From contig DASWOP010000279.1 in assembly GCA_036404255.1 (NCBI GenBank), forward strand, positions 1-10,541: a DNA stretch of 10,541 nucleotides, written 5' to 3'. The notes below the pieces were generated by a model. It saw nothing but the letters and a program-made list of their open reading frames with translations, did no database searches and was not told the DNA's origin. The position numbers and the translations under genes were made by a program. Shown piece after piece: positions 1 to 6,860 of the stretch; the first letter of the stretch is position 1; each line of letters starts with the position of its first letter. The stretch comes from JARLFX01 sp036404255. Its GTDB lineage: Bacteria; Acidobacteriota; Terriglobia; Terriglobales; Acidobacteriaceae.

Positions 1-663
1 CGCCGCAGTCGCCTGATCCTCTTTCTTCTTCTGCGCCACCTGCTCGTCCGTCAGCACCGGCGGCGGCACCGCCTGCCCCGCGGCATTCTTCTGGTCGCGC
101 TCCGCGTTCCACTTGTAGACCTGTGTTTCGTACAGCCCCGCAGCAATCGGCTCCGTTGGATACGCCTGCTTCCCCTGCGCCACTAAATCGATGATGTGCC
201 GGTTAGGAAACTGCATTAGCAAATCCACCGGCTTCAACGCCAGCGCAGGATAATCCGTGGCAATGCGCTTCTGCACCGCGCCATCGGGAATCTGATCCGG
301 CTTCAGTTGCTTTTCAAACCAGTTCTGCGCGCCCATGGCCGTGACCTTCTCCACCTCGCCGGGCCGCGCCCCAAAAGTGAAGCGGTTCAACATCTGCTGG
401 GCCCGCTCCGTCGCATTCAGTGGCGCATCATTCACTCGCGAAGGCGCCGCCTTCGCTCGCTCCGCCAGTTTCTGTGCCGCCGCCTTCGTCGCCGGAGAGG
501 CAGGCTGCTGCATCGCAGGCGCCGCGCCATCATCCCCCTGCATCGCCGGAGCACCGCCCTCCGCCGCCGGGCTCATCTGGTTCATCTGCGCCCACGCTGC
601 CGGAACGGCTAACACCACAACAGTCGCAACAACTACAGGATGCAAGCTACGGAGAATAGTCAT
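1..663 (-). CDS. DUF1800 family exported protein, N-terminal part (runs off left edge)
   Basis: The reading frame is open from ATG 663-661 to the window edge, giving 221 codons with no stop; the C-terminal part lies outside. Residues 1-25 form a signal peptide (hydrophobic VVVATVVVLAVPA, then AWA before Gln26). An Ala/Pro/Met/Gln-rich linker follows (26-80), then the segment LNRFTFGARPGEV (92-104) and NWFEKQL (114-120), which is how DUF1800 proteins usually open. Those proteins are exported, typically 450-600 residues, and of unknown biochemical function; they are often encoded next to DUF1501 genes. An AGGAG ribosome site (676-672) lies 8 nt upstream of the ATG, which fixes the start. It lies 67 nt downstream of msrQ on the same strand, so it may be read from the msrPQ transcript; TTGACC about 40 nt upstream could be part of its own promoter, but no convincing -10 follows. 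The family call is good, the function unknown. Confidence 0.8.
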   Translation of the reverse strand, partial: MTILRSLHPVVVATVVVLAVPAAWAQMNQMSPAAEGGAPAMQGDDGAAPAMQQPASPATKAAAQKLAERAKAAPSRVNDAPLNATERAQQMLNRFTFGARPGEVEKVTAMGAQNWFEKQLKPDQIPDGAVQKRIATDYPALALKPVDLLMQFPNRHIIDLVAQGKQAYPTEPIAAGLYETQVYKWNAERDQKNAAGQAVPPPVLTDEQVAQKKKEDQATAA

Positions 664-730
664 AGGGGGAACTCCTGCTCAGCTTAGACGCCAATCCAAA
701 TCACAAAGTCGCGGTCAAAACACCGTCTTC

Positions 731-1447
731 TCACGAAACATCAGCCCCGCGCACCTGTGGCGGCACCACCGCCCTGCCCCCGCGGATCTTCTTCTGCCCC
801 CACCACACCACCCGCGCCAGCAGCAACACCGCCAGCACCACCGTCACCTTCATCGGTCGATGAACGCCCGGTTTCACCATCCACCAGAAGTGCACAACCC
901 CAGCAACTGCCGCCAGATACACCGCGGAGTGCAGCCACCGCCAATTCCTGCCGCCCATCTTCCGCATGATCCACGCCGGCGACGTCACCGCCAGCAGCAG
1001 CAGCACAATCCACCCAAACAGCCCCACCTGGATGAACTTCCGCCGCACAATATCGTCCTTCATCGACGCGATCGGTTCCGCCCACTGCCCGCGGAACCCC
1101 GCCCAGTCATGCGCCTGCAAGTTGGCCACGGCCCCCGGCACATCCAGGTTCGAGAACAAAAAAACATAGGTGGCAAGATGCAGCGTGCCGTAGAAAAACG
1201 CATACAGCCCCAGCATTCGCCGGAAGCGAATCAGCCATCCCAGCCGCGGATGCAGCCGTCGCACCGGAGTAATCGCCAGCGACAGCAGCAGAAAGTACAG
1301 CGTCCAGTGCCCCGTCACATGCGTGATCTCGGCCACCGGATCGGCCCCCAGGTCCTGGTGCACGCCAAACCACATCAGCAGCGCCAGCGGCAGCAGGCAC
1401 AGCGGGAACACGATCCACTTCAGCAAAACAATTGTGCGATTGGGCAT
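731..1447 (-). CDS. msrQ: MsrQ, haem-binding membrane subunit of the MsrPQ methionine sulfoxide reductase
   Basis: This 238-residue polytopic membrane protein of the YedZ/MsrQ ferric-reductase-like family passes electrons from the quinone pool or inner-membrane flavin to periplasmic MsrP. Hydrophobic segments lie at about 9-28, 47-62, 79-97, 142-160, 170-190 and 200-217. The expected haem-ligand pattern is present: His90 in the third segment (FFYGTLHLATY), His173 (WRWLHSAVY) and His186 (VVHFWWMVK). The loop after segment 3 (about 100-140) appears some 20 residues longer than I remember for the E. coli protein (211 aa). The ATG at 1447 lies 4 nt after the msrP stop, with only a weak ribosome site, so translation is probably coupled to msrP. 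An in-frame ATG 20 codons further upstream would overlap msrP and add residues without family resemblance, so I do not use it. The partner gene next door makes the assignment secure. Confidence 0.93.
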   Translation of the reverse strand: MPNRTIVLLKWIVFPLCLLPLALLMWFGVHQDLGADPVAEITHVTGHWTLYFLLLSLAITPVRRLHPRLGWLIRFRRMLGLYAFFYGTLHLATYVFLFSNLDVPGAVANLQAHDWAGFRGQWAEPIASMKDDIVRRKFIQVGLFGWIVLLLLAVTSPAWIMRKMGGRNWRWLHSAVYLAAVAGVVHFWWMVKPGVHRPMKVTVVLAVLLLARVVWWGQKKIRGGRAVVPPQVRGADVS

Positions 1448-1451
1448 GGTC

Positions 1452-2417
1452 TCAGTAGTTCTTGCGCAGATCCATTCCATTGTAGAGTCCGGCCACCTGG
1501 TCGGCATAGCCGTTGAACGGCAGCGTCTGCACGATCTTCGGAAAGAATCCCCCCGTCAGCCGCCGCTCCGTCCGCTGCGACCACCGCGGATGGTCCACCG
1601 TCGGATTCACATTGGAGTAAAACCCATACTCACTCGGCCCCATATCATTCCACGTCGTCGGCGGCATCTTGGCGAGAAAGCGTATCTTCACAATGCTCTT
1701 CGCGCTCTTGAACCCATACTTCCACGGCACAATCACGCGCACCGGCGCGCCATCCTGGTTGGGCAGCACCTCGCCATACAGCCCCACCGTGAGCAGCGTC
1801 AGCGGATGCATCGCCTCATCCATCCGCAGCCCCTCGGAGTACGCCGAACTGAACCCGCTGCTCCCCAACTGCGGCATCTGCTTCCCATCCCGCAGCGAGA
1901 GGAACTGTACAAACTTCGCGCTCGGCAGCGGATCGCACGCCTTAATAAACTCCGAAAGCGGATAGCCGTCCCACGGCACCACCATGCTCCACGCCTCCAC
2001 GCAGCGGAAGCGATAGACGCGCTCCTCGATCGGCCTGTACTTCAAAATGCTGTCGATATCAAAGGTTCGCGGCTGCTTCACCAGCCCCTCCACCGCAATG
2101 CTCCATGGCCGCGTCTGTAGCGTGTGTGCATTCTTCGCCGGCTCGCTCTTGTCCGTGCCAAACTCATAAAAATTGTTGTACGTAGTCACCTTGCCGATAG
2201 GCGTCAGCACCTCACCCGTGGTCGTCAATTTTCCGGGAACGGTCTGCAGCTTCTGCGCCGCCTTCACCGCAGGCGCGGCAAAGTTCGCCAGCCCCCCGGC
2301 CAACGCACCACCCACTCCCAGCGCGGCTGCGCTGGTCAGAAACTCTCGGCGGTTGGCAAAAACTTCGCGGGGCGTAATCTCAGACGATGCAATCCGGGGA
2401 AGCCGAAATCGTGGCAT
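1452..2417 (-). CDS. msrP: MsrP, Tat-exported molybdopterin methionine-sulfoxide reductase catalytic subunit
   Basis: MsrP (formerly YedY) is a 321-residue periplasmic enzyme of the sulfite-oxidase fold that reduces methionine sulfoxide in oxidised envelope proteins, using a Mo-molybdopterin cofactor and electrons from MsrQ. A twin-arginine signal is visible (NRREFLTSAAALG, Arg23-Arg24) followed by a hydrophobic Ala/Gly stretch to about residue 45. The family signature YRFRCVEAWSMVVPWDGYPL holds Cys139, the molybdenum ligand. Further family segments are VRVIVPWKYGFKSAKSI and the C-terminal NPTVDHPRWSQ region. Length matches the family (E. coli 334 aa). An AAGGAG ribosome site (2430-2425) sits 7 nt before the ATG. 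It is first in the msrP-msrQ operon and divergent from the hydratase gene at 2668. A possible leader hairpin lies upstream (2450-2470). I see nothing truncated or mutated. Confidence 0.96.
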   Translation of the reverse strand: MPRFRLPRIASSEITPREVFANRREFLTSAAALGVGGALAGGLANFAAPAVKAAQKLQTVPGKLTTTGEVLTPIGKVTTYNNFYEFGTDKSEPAKNAHTLQTRPWSIAVEGLVKQPRTFDIDSILKYRPIEERVYRFRCVEAWSMVVPWDGYPLSEFIKACDPLPSAKFVQFLSLRDGKQMPQLGSSGFSSAYSEGLRMDEAMHPLTLLTVGLYGEVLPNQDGAPVRVIVPWKYGFKSAKSIVKIRFLAKMPPTTWNDMGPSEYGFYSNVNPTVDHPRWSQRTERRLTGGFFPKIVQTLPFNGYADQVAGLYNGMDLRKNY

Positions 2418-2449
2418 GGAGAAGCTCCTTCATACTCATAAGATGTCCA

Positions 2450-2500
2450 CCCCGCACTTCGGACGCGGGGAAACGCCATCTACTTGTATACGCTCCCCGC
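2450..2500 (-). promoter_or_regulatory. possible alternative hairpins in the msrP leader
   Basis: The 250 bp between msrP and the divergent hydratase gene contains CCCCGC twice (2450-2455 and 2495-2500, both within an 8-nt direct repeat CCCCGCAC) and one GCGGGG (2465-2470) between them. GCGGGG can pair with either copy, giving a 6-bp stem with a 9-nt loop or one with a 24-nt loop. Both would lie in the untranslated leader of msrP if transcription starts further upstream. A regulatory role is only inferred. I found no convincing sigma70 promoter in this spacer on either strand. Confidence 0.22.
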
Positions 2501-2667
2501 ACGCATCTGGATGGAAATACGCCAAAGTGGTTGCAATCGTTCGATCTTCCATCCAGTCAAAGCCCCTTCCAGCCATGAGACGGCCCGGTTGCACACCCCT
2601 ACGCTGGAGATGCAAACTAGCTGAAGCGCTTTTCATTGGCGCAACAGATCTATCCAAGGACATGATG

Positions 2668-3429
2668 ATGACCGCAGCAAGACGCGAGCAACTTGAGCAG
2701 GCAGCAAATATCTTTCTCGATGCACGGCGCACAGGCAAGCTGATTAGCAATCTCCCCGAGCCCCTCCAGCCCACCACCCTGGAAGAGTCCTACGTCGTGC
2801 AGGATGCGATGATGAAGGCCTACGAGCCCATCGGCGGCTGGAAGATCGGCGGCCCGCCCACAGACATCCCCTTCTTCGCCCCCATGCCCACCTCGTGGAT
2901 GGCCGCCAGCGGCAGCACCTTCAAGGGACACAACCTACGCGGCCTCGAAGCCGAGATCGCCTTCCAGATCGGCAGCGACCTCCCGCCCCGCGCCACCCCC
3001 TACACCCGCGAAGAGGTCATCGCCGCCATCGGCTCCTGCCACCCCGCCATCGAGATTCTCGAAGTCGCGTTCACAGACTTCAAAGCCGTCCCCAGGTTTG
3101 TCTCCTTCGGCGACATGCAGATGCACGGCGGCTTCGTCTACGGCCCCGCCTTCGCGGACTGGAAAACTCAGGACTGGGCGCAGGAATCCGTCACCCTCGC
3201 CGTCGACGGCACCATCCGCGTCGAGCGCACAGCATCCAATCCCGCAGGCACCGATCTCATCCGCCTCCTCATCTTCCTGGCCAACGAAGGCGCATCCCGC
3301 ACCGGCGGCCTGAAAAAGGGCAACTGGATCACCACCGGCAGTTGGACCGGCAACACCTTCGCCAATGCCGACTCCAGCGTCGAAGTAAACTTCAAACACG
3401 CCGGGCGCCTCACCATGCATTTCGCCTAG
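2668..3429 (+). CDS. 2-keto-4-pentenoate hydratase-like protein (fumarylacetoacetate hydrolase superfamily)
   Basis: This is a 253-residue cytoplasmic protein of the MhpD/HpaH-type hydratases, metal-dependent enzymes that add water to 2-hydroxypenta-2,4-dienoate-type acids late in meta-cleavage of aromatics; related members are decarboxylases or have unknown substrates. Family features are WKIGG (Lys59), GLEAEIAFQI with the acidic pair Glu94/Glu96, HPAIEILE (Glu129, Glu132) for metal and catalysis, GDMQMHGGFVYGP (148-160) and the C-terminal GLKKGNWITTGSWTGNTFA. Length is normal (E. coli MhpD 269). Three in-frame ATGs stand in a row (2662, 2665, 2668); AAGGA at 2656-2660 is 7 nt from the third, which I prefer, though the second is possible. 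A longer in-frame reading from 2173 would run antisense through the msrP start and is not supported. No other aromatic-catabolism gene is nearby, so the substrate is open. It is followed by a repeat and then aceB. Confidence 0.85.
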   Translation: MTAARREQLEQAANIFLDARRTGKLISNLPEPLQPTTLEESYVVQDAMMKAYEPIGGWKIGGPPTDIPFFAPMPTSWMAASGSTFKGHNLRGLEAEIAFQIGSDLPPRATPYTREEVIAAIGSCHPAIEILEVAFTDFKAVPRFVSFGDMQMHGGFVYGPAFADWKTQDWAQESVTLAVDGTIRVERTASNPAGTDLIRLLIFLANEGASRTGGLKKGNWITTGSWTGNTFANADSSVEVNFKHAGRLTMHFA

Positions 3430-3446
3430 CGTCCACCTTATAACCC

Positions 3447-3477
3447 TGTCATTCTGAGCGCAGCGAAGAATCTGCTT
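3447..3477 (+). repeat. short unit of the TGTCATTCTGAGCG dispersed repeat
   Basis: The unit starts TGTCATTCTGAGCGCAGCG and ends GAAGAATCTGCTT, lying 18 nt after the hydratase stop. The same head and tail recur, with a hairpin in the middle, at 3496-3564, 5312-5377 and, more diverged, 5577-5640. From memory, very similar sequences are spread through intergenic DNA of acidobacteria and some other phyla. Its function is unknown. Confidence 0.7.
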
Positions 3478-3495
3478 TTCGTTTTTGCTTTGCAG

Positions 3496-3564
3496 TTTGT
3501 CACCCCTTCCACTACGCCACTCGCAGCCTCATGGCGAGTGGCGCAGCCGAAGGACCTGCTTCTC
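3496..3564 (+). repeat. hairpin-bearing copy of the dispersed repeat upstream of aceB
   Basis: It begins TTTGTCACCCC and holds a perfect 8-bp stem CCACTCGC/GCGAGTGG (3517-3524 with 3534-3541, 9-nt loop), then GCGCAGCCGAAGGACCTGCTT. This matches the copy at 5330-5374 almost base for base, apart from C/T changes and a base at the loop edge. A further TTTGTCACCCC at 3572-3582 looks like the head of another, truncated unit. The stretch 3430-3621 thus consists mostly of repeat units, and the aceB promoter must lie in or before them. Confidence 0.75.
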
Positions 3565-3621
3565 GTTTCCGTTTGTCACCCCCACCGAACTCCAACCCCA
3601 ACGCACCACCACAGGAGCACC

Positions 3622-5229
<1,608 letters not shown>

Positions 5230-5232
5230 CCC

Positions 5233-5277
5233 AAACAGTTACAGCTGTAGAGATCCTTTCTACAGCTCTAGCTGTTT
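5233..5277 (+). terminator. stem-loop after aceB, probable transcription terminator
   Basis: Three bases after the aceB stop lies a perfect 9-bp inverted repeat AGCTGTAGA/TCTACAGCT (5243-5251 with 5259-5267, 7-nt loop). It is extended by an outer AAACAG/CTGTTT pair (5233-5238 with 5272-5277) across a 4-by-4 internal mismatch. Its position fits a terminator, but only a short T run (TTT) follows and the stem is not GC-rich, so it may instead protect the mRNA 3' end. Confidence 0.5.
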
Positions 5278-5377
5278 GTCATTACCCCTCTGATTTGTCA
5301 TTAGCCATTGATTTGTCATTCTGAGCGGAGCCACTCGCAGCTTCATCGCGAGTGGCGCAGTCGAAGGACCTGCTGTT
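5275..5377 (+). repeat. TTTGTCATT direct repeats leading into a hairpin-bearing repeat unit
   Basis: TTTGTCATT occurs three times at 18-19 nt spacing (5275, 5294, 5312). The last runs into a full repeat unit: TCTGAGCGGAG, a perfect 8-bp stem CCACTCGC/GCGAGTGG (5331-5338 with 5348-5355, 9-nt loop) and GCGCAGTCGAAGGACCTGCTG. It is nearly identical to the unit at 3516-3563 on the other side of aceB. The preceding partial heads suggest decayed or nested insertions. Confidence 0.75.
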
Positions 5378-5404
5378 TGCTTACGTCGCCACAAATTCGG
5401 GTGC

Positions 5405-5430
5405 CCCGGGTCTCGCCTTTGAGACCCGGG
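5405..5430 (+). repeat. perfect 10-bp hairpin, part of the repeat mosaic
   Basis: CCCGGGTCTC (5405-5414) pairs perfectly with GAGACCCGGG (5421-5430) around the loop GCCTTT. It directly follows the unit ending near 5377. No T run follows, so it does not look like a terminator. Confidence 0.7.
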
Positions 5431-5485
5431 TTCGCAGGATCTCGACGGATAGCTCCAATCTTCAACCAAGTGCTGCACAGGGTGG

Positions 5486-5518
5486 CCCATCCTTTGCGGC
5501 TTCATCGCAAAGGGTGGG
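5486..5518 (+). repeat. 13-bp hairpin repeat
   Basis: The arm CCCATCCTTTGCG (5486-5498) pairs with CGCAAAGGGTGGG (5506-5518) around the loop GCTTCAT, with 12 Watson-Crick pairs and one G-U pair. The loop resembles those of the two CCACTCGC hairpins (AGCTTCATC, AGCCTCATG), suggesting related elements with exchanged stems. The remaining DNA of the 5230-5742 gap (about 5431-5485 and 5641-5742) shows no gene or clear structure to me. Confidence 0.65.
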
Positions 5519-5576
5519 TTATTCGCGCAGCGCGCGAACCGCTCCCGCCCATCCTCCATCATCACCACTCCCCACC

Positions 5577-5640
5577 GTTGTCATTCCGACCGAAGCATCG
5601 CGGCACCTTGCGATGCGCAGCAGAGGAACCTGCATCTGCA
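5577..5640 (+). repeat. diverged copy of the dispersed repeat with a different stem
   Basis: It starts TTGTCATTCCGACCGAA, then GCATCGC/GCGATGC (5595-5601 with 5610-5616, 8-nt loop), then GCAGCAGAGGAACCTGCATCTGC. Head and tail match the other units loosely, while the stem is entirely different yet still self-complementary. That points to conserved structure rather than conserved sequence. Confidence 0.6.
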
Positions 5641-5742
5641 CCGCTCGCGCCAGTAAACGCTATTCACAAATCATGGCCTGATGGAGTTTTGGCGAAGCTC
5701 AAGTGAAGACCGATTGGAATCAATTGAACTTCATCTTCGTGC

Positions 5743-6276
5743 TCACCACTCTTCGTAGTAAATGTACCAATGATCCTCAATCGGCTTATATACGAGCGCA
5801 TGGCTGCGATCGGGACCGTCATAGAGTTTGTCCGGGGGACTCTTGTCTAAGGATTTCAAGACTGGACTCAAGGGCGCCTGGCTATATACGAAACCTTTTG
5901 CGGCACCGGTCGGAACTAAACCTCGTGAATCGATTGGAAAGAATATCCGACTAGGATTGATGTCTTTCTTGATTCCTGTAGAAACTCCGGTCGCATGAAA
6001 CAGTTGGCGGTATTCGTTCCAGCGCTCCTCCGTAATTCCAACATCCTTTCTCTGAGCAAATCCATCTTCCGGCCCAATAAAATCGGGTGCAATCCGATCT
6101 AAGTGGCTATCTTCGTTCGCCATCGCTACAAGTCTTTCAAAGTCGGCTCGGCGTGCGAAGAAGCGAGCCCGGAGCGCCTTGTCTAATGGCGCAGATAGCC
6201 AATTCGCCGCAGCTAGCGCAAAAACCGCCACAACGCCCACCCCTAACCCGACAGCCACGATCTTCCGGATGTTCAT
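5743..6276 (-). CDS. uncharacterised protein with N-terminal membrane anchor or signal
   Basis: I do not recognise this 177-residue protein. Residues 5-24 are hydrophobic (IVAVGLGVGVVAVFALAAAN) after a short basic start, so it is either anchored with its body outside the cytoplasm or secreted. The body is soluble and charged, with RRADFERLVAMANEDSHLDR (42-61), then a Trp/Tyr/Phe-rich stretch (RWNEYRQLFH) and a strongly aromatic end (DHWYIYYEEW). There are no cysteines and no familiar catalytic motif. GAGG 4 nt before the ATG supports the start. Codons look less GC-biased than in aceB or kdsD, which could mean recent acquisition or weak selection. It stands alone between two repeat-rich non-coding stretches; no operon partner or function can be inferred. 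The intact 178-codon frame with a plausible ribosome site argues it is real. Confidence 0.72.
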   Translation of the reverse strand: MNIRKIVAVGLGVGVVAVFALAAANWLSAPLDKALRARFFARRADFERLVAMANEDSHLDRIAPDFIGPEDGFAQRKDVGITEERWNEYRQLFHATGVSTGIKKDINPSRIFFPIDSRGLVPTGAAKGFVYSQAPLSPVLKSLDKSPPDKLYDGPDRSHALVYKPIEDHWYIYYEEW

Positions 6277-6369
6277 ATTTCCTCATAGTAATCCGGGGAC
6301 AGCACACATATTCCCCTTCCCGCAACATTCGCGCGTCCAGTTCAACGGCTCTCGCTTTTCCGGATTAAG

Positions 6370-6485
6370 CCCCCGGCTTTAGCCGGGGGAAGCAGGGCTT
6401 CAGCCCTGCTGGAAAACCAGCCGCGCCGTCAGGCGCGCACCTTGCTGCCGCAGGCTGAAGCGGAGCCGCAGGCGCAACGAGCCCT
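6370..6485. repeat. cluster of GC-rich hairpins (composite intergenic repeat)
   Basis: Three inverted repeats follow one another: CCCCCGGCT/AGCCGGGGG (6370-6378 with 6381-6389), AGCAGGGCT/AGCCCTGCT (6391-6399 with 6402-6410), both with almost no loop, and CGCGCC/GGCGCG (6422-6427 with 6432-6437, 4-nt loop). Then GCCGCAGGC occurs twice at an 18-nt period (6447-6455, 6465-6473). No coding frame is credible here. The block looks like another dispersed repeat family. Just before it, TAATCCGG (6289-6296) and CCGGATTA (6360-6367) form an inverted pair bracketing the short upstream region of the 5743-6276 gene. Confidence 0.65.
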
Positions 6486-6559
6486 TCTCTTCCTCATCCC
6501 AATGCTCCCAGCACCCCGAAGAACCCCACGCCCCCTAAGCACCGTGCACGGCAAATCTT

Positions 6560-6612
6560 CTATCCACGAAATCACCGTGCTCCATCCAAGAGCTGTCCAC
6601 AACCTATCCAGG
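6560..6612. other. phased DnaA-box-like 9-mers (weak)
   Basis: Four related 9-mers, CTATCCACG (6560), CCATCCAAG (6582), CTGTCCACA (6593) and CTATCCAGG (6604), start 22, 11 and 11 nt apart. The best match the DnaA box TTATCCACA at 7 of 9 positions; none is perfect. The AT-rich tract 6640-6835 follows. No dnaA, dnaN, parAB or rpmH is nearby, so an origin role is speculative. Confidence 0.18.
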
Positions 6613-6701
6613 ACGCGTTCATGCTCTCACCTGGCGAAATCAGATTTTTCAAGCACTTTTGGCGTACTTATTCCCCCAATTCACTACAATTAATACAGAA
6701 A

Positions 6702-6828
6702 GTAAATATTCTCGAACGCCGGGCCAAACCCCTAACCCATTGCGAATGAAATATTTACCCGCAAGTATCTTGCTTTGAAATATTTAGCGGAAATCACCCG
6801 CCGTAAATATTTGAAAACAAGATATTTA
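6702..6828. repeat. AT-rich tract with five AAATATTT-type palindromes
   Basis: AAATATTT or a one-base variant occurs at 6704 (ends in C), 6749, 6778, 6805 and 6820 (AGATATTT). The copies at 6747-6757 and 6776-6786 share TGAAATATTTA as a direct repeat. The copies at 6778 and 6804 form a larger dyad: AAATATTTA-GCGG pairs with CCGC-CG-TAAATATTT (6778-6812) with a 2-nt bulge. GCAAG/CTTGC (6761-6765 with 6769-6773) makes a small hairpin between copies. The tract is strongly AT-rich in a GC-rich window. It lies downstream of the tlpA/dsbD-like operon and upstream of the unknown gene at 5743-6276. Multiple protein-binding sites, a nucleoid-protein target or a foreign remnant are all possible. Confidence 0.6.
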
Positions 6829-6831
6829 GCA

Positions 6832-6856
6832 TTTTTTTTTGGGGGGGGGGAGGGGG
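6832..6856. repeat. homopolymer junction T9-G10-A-G5
   Basis: Nine T (6832-6840) are followed by ten G (6841-6850), one A and five G (6852-6856), ending 4 bases before the stop codon of the gene at 6861-7346. Such runs are prone to slippage in the cell and to sequencing or assembly error. Being non-coding, a length change would not shift a frame. Confidence 0.85.
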
Positions 6857-6860
6857 TACC

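Noticed and set aside
335..1516. Long plus-strand open frame of 393 codons
   Set aside because: It is antisense to the DUF1800 gene and msrQ, is low-complexity (His/Pro/Gln/Arg), and has no recognisable domain; GC-rich coding DNA produces such frames.
2173..2667. N-terminal extension of the hydratase gene
   Set aside because: It would overlap the msrP start on the other strand. The family N-terminus begins at the ATG cluster 2662-2668, which has its own AAGGA site.
3490..3621. N-terminal extension of malate synthase
   Set aside because: It would translate the intergenic repeat; the ATG at 3622 has AGGAG and gives the catalytic residue numbering expected for AceB.
5275..5640. CRISPR-like array
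   Set aside because: Repeat units differ in length and core, spacing is irregular, and there are no uniform spacers or cas genes.
5308..5706. Open frames of 100-130 codons in the repeat mosaic
   Set aside because: They translate hairpin repeats, exist on both strands, and have no ribosome site or family likeness.
6442..6693. 83-codon plus-strand open frame
   Set aside because: It starts inside a repeat, is Pro/Arg/Ser-rich, and lacks a ribosome site and any recognisable domain.
6832..6860. Intrinsic terminator of the tlpA-like operon
   Set aside because: On the minus strand the run after the stop is C-rich then A-rich, with no GC stem followed by T, so it lacks the form of a terminator.
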